DNA of 64,000 bases from positions 434,001-498,000 of the forward strand of contig NZ_CP119802.1 in assembly GCF_029338355.1 (NCBI RefSeq), read 5' to 3'. This stretch comes from Halosegnis marinus. Lineage in GTDB: Archaea > Halobacteriota > Halobacteria > Halobacteriales > Haloarculaceae. A program made the position numbers and the translations under genes. This document shows positions 34,821 through 42,846 of the stretch, piece after piece (the first letter of the stretch is position 1; the number at the start of each line of letters is the position of its first letter). The notes under the pieces are model-generated. The model ran no database searches and was not told the DNA's origin. It worked only from the letters and a program-made list of their open reading frames with translations.

Positions 34821-35675
34821 ATGACTGACGAGACACAGCAGACGGCCGACCCGCGCAGCGAGGAACCGATAGTCGAGACGGACGTGAGCGAGAGCGTCGC
34901 GGGGACGGGGCGCGGCGGCCCCACCCGCACCGTCGTCGAGGCGCGCGACGTGGACGTCTACTACAACGACGTGCAGGCCCTCGACGGCATCTCGCTCGCC
35001 ATCCCCGAGAACCGCGTCACCGCGATGATCGGTCCCTCGGGGTGCGGCAAGTCCACCTTCCTGCGGTGTATCAACCGGATGAACGACCTCATCGACGCCG
35101 CGCGCGTCGAGGGGGAACTCCGCATCCGCGGGAAGAACGTCTACGACGACGACGTGGACCCCGTCGCGCTCCGCCGGCGGGTCGGTATGGTGTTCCAGAA
35201 GCCGAACCCCTTCCCGAAGTCCATCTACGACAACGTCGCCTACGGGCTGGAGATACAGGACAAGGAGGGCGACTACGACGAGATCGTCGAGGAGTCGCTC
35301 AAGCGGGCCGCGCTGTGGGACGAGGTGAAGGACAAGCTCCACACCTCCGGGCTCGACCTCTCCGGGGGCCAACAACAGCGGCTCTGCATCGCGCGGGCCA
35401 TCGCCACCGACCCGGAGGTCCTGCTGATGGACGAGCCGGCCAGCGCGCTCGACCCCGTCGCCACCTCGAAAATAGAAGACCTCATCGACGACCTCGCCGG
35501 CGAGTACACGGTCGTCATCGTCACGCACAACATGCAGCAGGCCGCGCGCATCTCCGACAAGACCGCGGTGTTCCTGACCGGCGGCGAACTCGTCGAGTTC
35601 GACGACACCGAGACGGTGTTCCAGAACCCGAGTTCGCAGCGCGTCGAGGACTACATCACCGGGAAGTTCGGGTGA
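34821..35675 (+). CDS. pstB: Phosphate ABC transporter ATPase PstB
   Basis: 284 residues. Walker [10 protein letters not shown] at 71-79, Q-loop FQKPNPFP, signature LSGGQQQ at 180-186, Walker [12 protein letters not shown] at 201-211 and H-loop VTHNMQQA are all intact. The first 35 residues are an acidic haloarchaeal extension before the ABC core. It drives phosphate import through PstCA and is the last transporter gene before phoU. Confidence 0.97.
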   Translation: MTDETQQTADPRSEEPIVETDVSESVAGTGRGGPTRTVVEARDVDVYYNDVQALDGISLAIPENRVTAMIGPSGCGKSTFLRCINRMNDLIDAARVEGELRIRGKNVYDDDVDPVALRRRVGMVFQKPNPFPKSIYDNVAYGLEIQDKEGDYDEIVEESLKRAALWDEVKDKLHTSGLDLSGGQQQRLCIARAIATDPEVLLMDEPASALDPVATSKIEDLIDDLAGEYTVVIVTHNMQQAARISDKTAVFLTGGELVEFDDTETVFQNPSSQRVEDYITGKFG

Positions 35676-35704
35676 GGGGTATATAGTCGGCTCGTGAGGT
35701 ATGG

Positions 35705-35721
35705 TGTGAGGAATATTCACA
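35705..35721. promoter_or_regulatory. Dyad upstream of phoU
   Basis: TGTGA (35705-35709) and TCACA (35717-35721) flank GGAATAT. A TATATA (35685-35690) precedes it and an AAAGGTTCTTG stretch lies about 27-35 nt before the phoU ATG. The 88-bp pstB-phoU gap thus looks like an independent, regulated promoter for phoU. Confidence 0.4.
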
Positions 35722-35763
35722 TCCCCAAAGGTTCTTGCGGGGCGACGGTGTCTCCCCGGTAAG

Positions 35764-36444
35764 ATGGCACGAAAGGGGTATCAGGAGAAGCTCGCGGCGC
35801 TGCGCGAGGACGTCCTCTACATGAGCGAGGTCGTCCTCGACCGGCTCCGTACCGGGCTGTCCGCGCTGGAGGAGAAGGACGACGACCTCGCGTGGGAGGT
35901 CATCGAGGGCGACGACGAGGTGAACGAACTGTACCTCGAACTGGAGAGCGACTGTATCGACCTGCTGAGCCTCCAGCAGCCCGTGGCGGGGGACCTGCGC
36001 TTCATCGCGGCGTCGTTCAAGATAATCACCGACCTCGAACGGGTCGGCGACCTCGCCACCAACCTCGGCGACTACACCCTCGACGCCGAACAGGAGCGCT
36101 ACCCGGACGTGGACATCCAGGCCATCGGCGACGCCGTCATCGAGGCCATCGAGGAGGCGATGGCCGCCTACGAGACGAAGGACACGGACGCCTGCTTCGC
36201 CATCGCCGACCACGACGACGACATCGACGCCATGTGCGAGCGCGCCTCCACCACCGTCGTGCGCGAACTCATCGAGACGGAGATAGACGACGACACGACG
36301 GAGTCGGAGATAGAGGACCTGATGGCCGACGTGTCGCGGTTCCTGCTCACGGTGCGCGACCTCGAACGCGTGGGCGACCACGCGGTCAACATCGCCGGCC
36401 GGACCCTCTACATGGTCGAGTCCGACGACGCGCTCATCTACTGA
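35764..36444 (+). CDS. phoU: Phosphate signalling protein PhoU
   Basis: 226 residues, two repeats of the PhoU three-helix bundle. Each repeat has the metal/binding motif: ITDLERVGDLATNLGDY (about 81-97) and VRDLERVGDHAVNIAGR (about 198-214). Typical bacterial-type PhoU that restrains the Pst transporter and phosphate signalling. The stop overlaps the convergent small membrane protein gene by 7 nt. Confidence 0.95.
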   Translation: MARKGYQEKLAALREDVLYMSEVVLDRLRTGLSALEEKDDDLAWEVIEGDDEVNELYLELESDCIDLLSLQQPVAGDLRFIAASFKIITDLERVGDLATNLGDYTLDAEQERYPDVDIQAIGDAVIEAIEEAMAAYETKDTDACFAIADHDDDIDAMCERASTTVVRELIETEIDDDTTESEIEDLMADVSRFLLTVRDLERVGDHAVNIAGRTLYMVESDDALIY

Positions 36445-36770
36445 AGTTCGGCCGCCCGGTCCGCCGCTGCCGCCTCGTCCTCGCACCGCTCGCGGAGCGT
36501 CCCCGACTCGGTCTCCACCACCAGCGTCGCGACCGACGACCGGAGCCACAGCGCCAGCCCGACGCCCGACGCCAGGAACAGCAGGACGCCGAGCGGGAAC
36601 ACCGTCGGGAACGGGACGCCCGCGGCGACGGCGCCCGTCGGGACGAGGACGCCGAGCAACAGCGAGGCGAGGCCGCCGACGAGCGGGCGGACGTCGCGGC
36701 CGGTCTCGACGCGGACCGACCGCACCGTCTCGCGCGCGACCGTCTCGCCGCCGACCGTCACCTCAGTCAT
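36438..36770 (-). CDS. Small two-helix membrane protein
   Basis: 110 residues, starting MTEVTVGGETVARETVRSVR. Two hydrophobic stretches (about 28-52 and 56-76) follow a short strand-rich segment, and the tail (TLVVETESGTLRERCEDEAA) could pack back on the membrane. The pattern slightly resembles the DUF6232 family, but I cannot confirm that. It follows the potassium-channel gene on the same strand with an 8-nt overlap. Confidence 0.7.
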   Translation of the reverse strand: MTEVTVGGETVARETVRSVRVETGRDVRPLVGGLASLLLGVLVPTGAVAAGVPFPTVFPLGVLLFLASGVGLALWLRSSVATLVVETESGTLRERCEDEAAAADRAAELQ

Positions 36771-37968
36771 TCTCCAGCCGTTCCTCGTCGGGCACGTCGA
36801 GTATCATCTCGGCGATGGACTCCATGTCGCCCGTGCCGAGCGCGCTCTGGACGAGCAGGTGGCCGCCGATGACGGCCGGGGAGATGACGGTGTCGGCGCC
36901 CGCCCGGCGGAGCTTCTTGGCGTTCTCCCGCTCCGTGGCGGCGGCGACGATGTTTATCTCGGGGTTGAGTTCCCGCGCCGTGAGCACGGCGAGCGCGTCC
37001 TGTGCGTCGTCGTCGGTCGCGGCGACGAGCGCGCGGGCCCGCTCGATGCCGACGCGGAGCAGCGGCTCCTCGTCCGACGGGTCCGCGGTTATCACCTCGA
37101 TGTCGCGCTCGCGCATCTGTTGGGCCCGCTCGGGCGAGCGCGTGACGACGACGTACTGCGGCCCCCCGGCCGTCTCCGCCAGTTCTTCGATGACCGGTTC
37201 CGTGAGGTCGGAGACCCCGACCACGATGACGTGGTCCTCCAGCAGGTCGAGTGTCGAGTCGTTCATGGTTCCGAGCGCTTGTGCGAGCCGCGCCTCGATG
37301 GCCGGCGTCAGCAGCGTCCCCAGCGCCACACCGAAGGAGGCGACGCCGAGCAGCAGGACCGACATGGTGAACAGCCGCGCCTGCGCCGAGGCCGGGGCCG
37401 GGTAGACGTCGCCGTACCCCACCGTCGAGGAGGTGACGAGCGTGAAGTAGAACGCGTCCGTCACCGTGGCGACGTTCGTGAACTCCTCGCGGAGCACGTA
37501 CGTCCCGATGGTCCCGTACGCCTGCGTGCCGATGATGGCCGCCAGCGCGGCGAGCTGGGTCGTCGAGAGGTCGAAGTCGCGGTCGAACACACCGCGGTTG
37601 AGGAGCACCGTCGGCAGCGACAGCACCGACAGCACCACCAGCGGGTACGAGTAGGCGCTGGTCTGGGCGAGGCCCTGCAGGGCCGTGACGGGCAACAGCA
37701 GGACCGTGAGGTACCACGCCCCGCGGAGCCGTCGCCGGAGGCCGTAGGCGGCCCCGAGCATCAGGAAGCCGGTGAGCGCGCCGGTGAAGCCCGCGGTCCG
37801 CTGGACGAGTTCGGGGACGAAGGGCGCGAGCAGTCCGGAGATGTCCGTCGTTCCGATGTTGACGATGCCGGTGACGACCGACAGCAGCGCGACGGCGGCC
37901 GGGAGCCACATCGCCGCGCGGACTCCGAGCACGCGCGCGAGCCGACGCCGTCGCCCGTCCTCGCTCAT
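36763..37968 (-). CDS. Two-pore-helix potassium channel with TrkA-N domain
   Basis: 401 residues. After several N-terminal membrane helices (about 20-155), an ion-channel unit has the selectivity filter STVGYGDVYPAP (TVGYGD at 182-187) between two helices. A TrkA-N/RCK domain follows from about 240 (DHVIVVGVSDLTEPVIEEL). The glycine-rich nucleotide loop is less canonical here (VGVSDL rather than GxGxxG). Predicted K+ channel gated by ligand binding to the RCK domain. MSEDGRRRRLARVLG is taken as start. Confidence 0.9.
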   Translation of the reverse strand: MSEDGRRRRLARVLGVRAAMWLPAAVALLSVVTGIVNIGTTDISGLLAPFVPELVQRTAGFTGALTGFLMLGAAYGLRRRLRGAWYLTVLLLPVTALQGLAQTSAYSYPLVVLSVLSLPTVLLNRGVFDRDFDLSTTQLAALAAIIGTQAYGTIGTYVLREEFTNVATVTDAFYFTLVTSSTVGYGDVYPAPASAQARLFTMSVLLLGVASFGVALGTLLTPAIEARLAQALGTMNDSTLDLLEDHVIVVGVSDLTEPVIEELAETAGGPQYVVVTRSPERAQQMRERDIEVITADPSDEEPLLRVGIERARALVAATDDDAQDALAVLTARELNPEINIVAAATERENAKKLRRAGADTVISPAVIGGHLLVQSALGTGDMESIAEMILDVPDEERLEND

Positions 37969-38041
37969 ACGCGGAACCGACCGTCGGGCCCGGCATAAGC
38001 CGTCCGGTAGCTGTATATCCTCCCCGCCTGTTGCCCGGACA

Positions 38042-39253
38042 ATGGCACCCCTTCCCGTCGAGATACTCCAGGGGATATACCTCGGCGTTCTCACCGGCAT
38101 CCTCCCGGCACTCGTCGCGTGGGCGATGGGATTCGCGTTCAAGTACGTCACCGGGGTTTCCATCCCCGGGTTCGGTGTGGTCGTGATGGCGCTCGCGCTC
38201 GCGGGCGTCAACGGCGGCCTGCTCGCGCTCACCGACGAGAACATCCTCGACTCCGCGACCGGTCCCGTCATCGTCACCGCCATCGTCGTCGTGTTGATGC
38301 TGTCGCTGTACGCCCACGCGAAGGGCGACGCGATGGGCGCGGCGTTCCCGAAACGGCTCTCGCTGTCGGCGCTGCGCGAGCGCACCCTCTCGGCGGACGT
38401 GGTCGAGCGCGTCGGCGGGCGCGGTCGGGCCCGCGTCACCGTCGTCGGCGAGGTCGCCGACATGGAGGGGTACCCGCCGCTCACCGAGGAGATACGCAAG
38501 GGCATCAAGGAGGGCGAGTGGCGCTTCCCGGCGGAACTCCCGGTCGGCGAACTCGAAACCCGGTTCGCGGAGCGGCTCCGCACCGAGTTCGACCTGACCG
38601 ACGTGTCCGTGGCCCTCGACGAGCGCGCGAACGCGACGGTCGCGGCCGCGCCGCCGCTGTCGGGGCTCTCGAAGCGCATCCCCGCCGGGAAGCGCGCCGT
38701 CTCAGTCGAGACGCTCGTCCCGACGGGGCTCGCGCGCGGCGACCTCGTGACCGTCACGGCCGGCGAGGCGACCGTCGAGGGGACGGTCGTGAGCGCGCGC
38801 TCCGGGGCGGGGTCGGAGAAGCCGGCCGCCGCCACCGACGGCGGTGAGGACGCGACCGAGCCGGCACCCGCACCCGCCACGACGACCGGCGGGGAGGGGC
38901 GGGTGACGGTGGCCGTCGCGCGGGCGGACGCTCCCGTGCTCCTCGGGACCGACCGCGCTCGCGTCGTCGTCCGGGCACGCGGCACGCACCGCGAGTACGA
39001 ACTCGTCTCGCTGCTGCGGCGCGCCGGCAAGCGGTTCAGGAAGGTCACCGTCGGCGAGGACGGCGCGCTGACGGGCCGAACCCTCGGCGACGCCTCCCTG
39101 CGCGAGGAGTACGGCGTCGCGGTGCTCGCGGTACGCCGACCCGACGGCTGGACGCTCGCGCCGCGGGGCGACACGACGCTGACCGCGGGCGACGAGCTGT
39201 TCACGGTCGGGTCGCGGGACGCGCTCGACCGTCTCGCGGGGGTGACGGCGTGA
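38042..39253 (+). CDS. Membrane protein with TrkA-C (RCK C) domains, paralogue 1
   Basis: 403 residues. Three hydrophobic segments lie at about 7-30, 36-60 and 70-92. A cytoplasmic region contains GEVADMEGYPPLTEEIRKGI and a C-terminal TrkA-C-type module (VTVGEDGALTGRTLGDASLR, then GDTTLTAGDELFTVGSRDAL). In haloarchaea such proteins are annotated as potassium transporter TrkA-like. A proline/threonine-rich linker is at about 265-290. The TGA overlaps the GTG start of the next gene, a clear paralogue. Confidence 0.82.
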   Translation: MAPLPVEILQGIYLGVLTGILPALVAWAMGFAFKYVTGVSIPGFGVVVMALALAGVNGGLLALTDENILDSATGPVIVTAIVVVLMLSLYAHAKGDAMGAAFPKRLSLSALRERTLSADVVERVGGRGRARVTVVGEVADMEGYPPLTEEIRKGIKEGEWRFPAELPVGELETRFAERLRTEFDLTDVSVALDERANATVAAAPPLSGLSKRIPAGKRAVSVETLVPTGLARGDLVTVTAGEATVEGTVVSARSGAGSEKPAAATDGGEDATEPAPAPATTTGGEGRVTVAVARADAPVLLGTDRARVVVRARGTHREYELVSLLRRAGKRFRKVTVGEDGALTGRTLGDASLREEYGVAVLAVRRPDGWTLAPRGDTTLTAGDELFTVGSRDALDRLAGVTA

Positions 39254-40416
39254 CCCAAGCCGTCGAGCTGCTGGGACGGGTCGTGGCCAACGCCGTCACC
39301 GTCGCCGGGCTGAGCCTCCTCTCGGGGCTGCTCGCGACCCTCCTCGGCGTCGTCCACCGCTGGTACGCCCGCGCGACGGTTCCCGCGGGGCTGTCCGTCC
39401 TCGTCGGCCTGACTGCGGTCGTTCTCGTGTTGAACGTCGAGTCGGCGCTCGGGACGCTCATCACCGGAGCGACGAACGGTTCGAGCCCCGGAACCGTGTT
39501 CGACACGGGCGTCATCGTCGTGAACACGACCGTTCTCGCGGCGAGCGCCGTCGCCGCCGCGGCCGGGGGTCGCCTCGGCGACCAGCTCGGCGAATCGACG
39601 TTCGCGCTGACGGGGTCCGGCGCGGTGGACGTGGACGTCTCCGCGGTCGTGCAGGCCGTCGGGCGCGTCATCACCGTCGACCTCCCAGAGGAGATCGGCG
39701 ACATCGAGGGGTACGACCCCGTCGCGCCGGGCGTCAAGGAGACGCTCGCGGGCGAGACGCTCGTCTTCCCGCGCCGGCTCACGGTGGACGAGCTCCGCGA
39801 CCGCGTCGCCGCGCGGCTCCGCACCGACTACGGCGTCGGTCGGGTCGACGTCGACGTCGAGGCCGACGGCACCGTCGCGTACCTCGCCGTCGGTTCCCGC
39901 GAGTCCGGAATCGGACCGACGCTTCCCCCGGAGAGCTGTGCGGTCGCGGTGCGCGCGGACCCCGCTCACGCCGCCAGCGCCGGGGACCTCGTACAGGTGT
40001 ACCGGACGGGCGCGGACGGCCCGGAGCGGGTCGCCCTCGCGGAACTGCGCGGGACGGCGGGCGACGTGGCGACGCTGGCGGTCGACACCGCCGACGCGGA
40101 CGCGCTCGCCGCCGAGGAGCGCTACCGGCTGGCGACGCTCCCGGTCGAACCCCGCTCGGACCGCGAGTTCGCGTCGCTGTTGCGCGCGGCCGACGAGACG
40201 ATGGGCGTCGTCACGCTCGCCGAGGGGAGCGACCTCGTCGGCACGCCCGTCGGCGCGGTCGACGCCGCGGTCGTGGCGGTCCGCGGTCACGGCGGACTCG
40301 AACCCATCCCGTCGCGGTCGCGCGTGCTCGCCGCCGGCGACGACCTCTACGTCATCGCCGCGCCGAGCCGGCTTCGGCGGCTCGACGCGGCGGCGGGCGC
40401 GAGCGACAGCGACTAA
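39250..40416 (+). CDS. Membrane protein with TrkA-C domains, paralogue 2
   Basis: 388 residues from a GTG coupled to the previous stop. Three hydrophobic segments at about 8-33, 45-62 and 87-107. The cytoplasmic half parallels the upstream protein (GDIEGYDPVAPGVKETLAG; then VVTLAEGSDLVGTPVGAVDA and SRSRVLAAGDDLYVIAAPS). The pair probably works as a heteromer that senses nucleotide or ion state for K+ flux. No ion-conduction pore is evident in either. Confidence 0.82.
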   Translation: MTQAVELLGRVVANAVTVAGLSLLSGLLATLLGVVHRWYARATVPAGLSVLVGLTAVVLVLNVESALGTLITGATNGSSPGTVFDTGVIVVNTTVLAASAVAAAAGGRLGDQLGESTFALTGSGAVDVDVSAVVQAVGRVITVDLPEEIGDIEGYDPVAPGVKETLAGETLVFPRRLTVDELRDRVAARLRTDYGVGRVDVDVEADGTVAYLAVGSRESGIGPTLPPESCAVAVRADPAHAASAGDLVQVYRTGADGPERVALAELRGTAGDVATLAVDTADADALAAEERYRLATLPVEPRSDREFASLLRAADETMGVVTLAEGSDLVGTPVGAVDAAVVAVRGHGGLEPIPSRSRVLAAGDDLYVIAAPSRLRRLDAAAGASDSD

Positions 40417-40439
40417 TCCCGTCCGCGCTATCGACCGGT

Positions 40440-40775
40440 ATGGCCGACGAGCCCATCGACCCGAGCGACATCGGCGAGGCGGACGCCCCGCCGGTCGAGG
40501 AGGCGCCCTACAAGCTGGTGTTCGAGGCGAACAAGTGCATCGCGGCGGGCAAGTGTGCCGAGGTCTCCGCGAACTGGGAGATGGACCTCTCGACGGGCAT
40601 CGCGAAGCCGCTCACGTACTTCTTCGACGAGTCGGAACTCGACCACAACCTCCGCGCGGCGGAGGTCTGCCCCGCGAAGAAGGACCGCGGCGTCATCCAC
40701 GTCGTGGACCGGCGGACGAACGAGGAGATAGCCCCCGACCCCGAGGGGGACGGCACGCTCTCCGTGGACTGGTAG
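40440..40775 (+). CDS. Ferredoxin, probable [3Fe-4S] type
   Basis: 111 residues. The only cysteines are C33, C39 and C77 in NKCIAAGKC and EVCPAKK, giving the CX5C...CP spacing used by single-cluster [3Fe-4S] ferredoxins. An acidic 25-residue leader precedes the fold. It is not the plant-type [2Fe-2S] ferredoxin that dominates in haloarchaea. The redox partner is unknown; neighbours give no clear enzyme. Confidence 0.82.
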   Translation: MADEPIDPSDIGEADAPPVEEAPYKLVFEANKCIAAGKCAEVSANWEMDLSTGIAKPLTYFFDESELDHNLRAAEVCPAKKDRGVIHVVDRRTNEEIAPDPEGDGTLSVDW

Positions 40776-40930
40776 GCGAACAGGCGGTTCGTCGCCCGGC
40801 CCAACCCGTGAACCGCGCTCCCGCCTCGGCGGGTCGGGGCCGCGTTCAGCGCATCCCCGGGCCTGGCCGCGCCATCGCACTTGAACCCGACCGTAACCCC
40901 TTTTCACCGTGGGCGGGGAGTGACGGACGC

Positions 40931-41015
40931 GCGGGGATGGCCGAGTCAGGCCAAAGGCGGCGGACTTAAGATCCGCTCTCGTAGGAGTACGTGGGTTCGA
41001 ATCCCTCTCCCCGCA
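40931..41015 (+). tRNA. tRNA-Leu (anticodon TAA)
   Basis: 85-nt class II tRNA. Acceptor GCGGGGA pairs with TCCCCGC, discriminator A at 41015; anticodon arm GCGGA-CTTAAGA-TCCGC gives anticodon TAA; a variable arm of about a dozen bases (TCTCGTAGGAGTA) is present; T-arm GGGTTCGAATCCC. CCA is not encoded. It reads the rare UUA codon in this GC-rich genome. CCCTTTTCACC at about 40898-40908 may be box A. Confidence 0.96.
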
Positions 41016-41060
41016 TCCGCCGACGAGCGGCTTTTCCGCTCGGGGCCCGTTCTCCCGGCA

Positions 41061-41558
41061 ATGACACTCCCCGACAGCGCCGAGCGGGCCTTCGACGCCC
41101 ACGAGGCGTTCGTACGCGACGCCGACGGCTACGAACTGACGACGACGCGGTTCGACGGCCGCGTCACGGCCGAGGAGACCGAAGAGTGGGCACACCGCTA
41201 CACGCTCTCCGTGCGCGCGCCGATGCTCTCGGCCGCGGTCGAGGGCGAGGTCGGCCCGGACCTCGAATCCGGCTGGTTCGACACCTTCGCGCTCCGCCTG
41301 GAGGACGCGCCCGGCGCGGTCCGCGAGTCGGTCGAACTGGAGACGCTGGACGTGCGCCGGGAGGCCGGGCACGCGGTCGCCGAGTTCGTCTTCGAGTGGG
41401 GGAACGCCGACCGCGCGCCCGCCGTGGCGAAGGCGCTCGGCGAGTACGTCGAGGGGACGTACATGGAGGGCGTCGTCCCCGGGTTCGACTACCGCGAGCC
41501 GGTAGCGTCGATGCTCTCGACGGCGAGTCAAGGGGAGGGAACGGGGACGCCGCTGTAG
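41061..41558 (+). CDS. DUF5813-like haloarchaeal protein
   Basis: 165 residues starting MTLPDSAERAFDAHEAFVRD. The segment YELTTTRFDGRVTAEETEEW and later RYTLSVRAPMLSAAVEGEVG are what I associate with the haloarchaea-only DUF5813 family. No membrane or metal motifs. Function unknown. It follows tRNA-Leu by 45 nt and may share its transcript. Confidence 0.7.
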   Translation: MTLPDSAERAFDAHEAFVRDADGYELTTTRFDGRVTAEETEEWAHRYTLSVRAPMLSAAVEGEVGPDLESGWFDTFALRLEDAPGAVRESVELETLDVRREAGHAVAEFVFEWGNADRAPAVAKALGEYVEGTYMEGVVPGFDYREPVASMLSTASQGEGTGTPL

Positions 41559-41573
41559 CGGCGCGGGGGAGGG

Positions 41574-41807
41574 TTACTCCATCGCGACGTAGGTGTGGGT
41601 GTCCTCGACGCCGTCGAGGTTCCGCACCGTCGTCGCGGCTATCTCGCGCACCTCGGCCGGCGACTCGACCCGGACCTTGGCGATGAGGTCCACGTCGCCG
41701 GCCACGATGTGGACGCTCTCGACGCCCTCGACGGCCGCCACCTCGTCGCGGAGCCGGTCGGCGTCGCCCGTGTGCGCTTTCACCATCACGTAGGCGAGGA
41801 CGCTCAC
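41574..41807 (-). CDS. Stand-alone Lrp/AsnC RAM-domain protein (1)
   Basis: 77 residues consisting only of the ligand-binding RAM domain of Lrp/AsnC proteins (MSVLAYVMVKAHTGDADRLR, then VESVHIVAGDVDLIAKVRVE and TYVAME). There is no helix-turn-helix, so it is not a DNA binder by itself. RAM domains bind amino acids and form rings. Its start overlaps the end of the TrkA-N gene by 4 nt, so it likely modulates that partner. Confidence 0.9.
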   Translation of the reverse strand: MSVLAYVMVKAHTGDADRLRDEVAAVEGVESVHIVAGDVDLIAKVRVESPAEVREIAATTVRNLDGVEDTHTYVAME

Positions 41808-42493
41808 GCCGCATCACCCGCGAGCGCGGCGTGTGCGTGCTCGCCGACGACGATACGGCGCACGTCGGCGAGGCGGTCGAAGTCCACGAGCGCGACCAGC
41901 CGGTCGCCCGTCTCCAGCGAGTGGTCCTCGTCGGGGAGGCCGAACTCCGCGCCCGCCTTGCCGAACGCGAGGAGCCGGCAGTCCGCCGGCAGTTCCAGCT
42001 CGGAGAGGCTGTAGCCGTGCATCGGCGACTCGTCCGTGACGGTGAGTTCGACCACCTGGAGGTGGTGGGCCACGTCGGCGATGGCACGGATGGAGCCGCC
42101 GAGAAGCGCGTTCTTGGCGACGATGGCGCCGAGCCGTTCGGGGTACACCACCTCGTCCACGTCCGTCGCGTACGCCCGGAGGACCTCCTCGTGGGACTCC
42201 GAGGTGGCCCGCAACACGGTCCGGCAGCCGTGCCCCTTGGCTATCATGCAGGCGAGGACGTTCACCTCGAACGACCCCGAGAGCGCCGCGAGGCCGTCGG
42301 CGTCGGCCAGCCCCGCCTCCAGCAGGGTGGCCTCGTCGGAGCCGTCGCCCTCGACCACGTCCACCCCCTCGTCGCGGAGCCGGTCCACCGTCGTCCGGTT
42401 CGGCTCGACGAGCGTCACCGTGTGGCCCTCCTCGCGAACCACCCGGGCGGTCCGCATCCCGACCCGACCAGCACCCACGATAACAAACCTCAT
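41804..42493 (-). CDS. TrkA-type potassium uptake regulator
   Basis: 229 residues: a TrkA-N Rossmann domain with intact dinucleotide motif (VIVGAGRVGMRTARVV, GxGxxG at 7-12; acidic E at the end of strand 2 in LVEPNRT) and a TrkA-C domain from about 145 (VVELTVTDESPMHGYSLSEL). Regulatory subunit that binds NAD(H) or ATP and gates a Trk/Ktr channel. A start at MRFVIVGAG is certain. It is divergent from a second RAM-domain gene 80 bp away. Confidence 0.92.
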   Translation of the reverse strand: MRFVIVGAGRVGMRTARVVREEGHTVTLVEPNRTTVDRLRDEGVDVVEGDGSDEATLLEAGLADADGLAALSGSFEVNVLACMIAKGHGCRTVLRATSESHEEVLRAYATDVDEVVYPERLGAIVAKNALLGGSIRAIADVAHHLQVVELTVTDESPMHGYSLSELELPADCRLLAFGKAGAEFGLPDEDHSLETGDRLVALVDFDRLADVRRIVVGEHAHAALAGDAA

Positions 42494-42573
42494 GGTACGC
42501 CGTACGACGGAGGAGGACAAAGGGCTTACCCCGGCGGGGGAAGGCTTTTCTCCGGGTGCGGCGACTGGTGTGT

Positions 42574-42804
42574 ATGGTGCGAGCATATGTCATGGTCGAT
42601 GCGGGAGCGAGCGACGCGGCGTCGCTGCTCGACGACGTGCTCGCCGTCGCCCACGTGGTCGAGGCCCACATCGTGGCCGGCGAGTACGACGTCATCGCGG
42701 AGGTGGAGGCCGAGGAGGTGAGCGACGTGATGGCGACGGTCGCGACGAACGTCCGCGCCGTCGACGGCGTCGCGGACACGCGAACGTACGTCTGTCTGGA
42801 GTAG
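42574..42804 (+). CDS. Stand-alone Lrp/AsnC RAM-domain protein (2)
   Basis: 76 residues, similar to the RAM protein at 41.6 kb (MVRAYVMVDAGASDAASLLD; HIVAGEYDVIAEVEAEEV; ADTRTYVCLE). Again no DNA-binding domain. It is transcribed away from the TrkA-N gene, with AAGGCTTTTC about 27-36 nt before its ATG as box A. Together the two RAM genes bracket TrkA. Confidence 0.88.
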   Translation: MVRAYVMVDAGASDAASLLDDVLAVAHVVEAHIVAGEYDVIAEVEAEEVSDVMATVATNVRAVDGVADTRTYVCLE

Positions 42805-42846
42805 TCGAAAGGGAGTTGCGGCCGCGGCCGCCAGTCGGTCGTAGGG

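Noticed and set aside
36763-40290. 1175-codon minus-strand open frame over the potassium region
   Set aside because: It overlaps the TrkA-C genes whose protein sequences are clearly real; only its C-terminal 401 residues (the channel) are credible.
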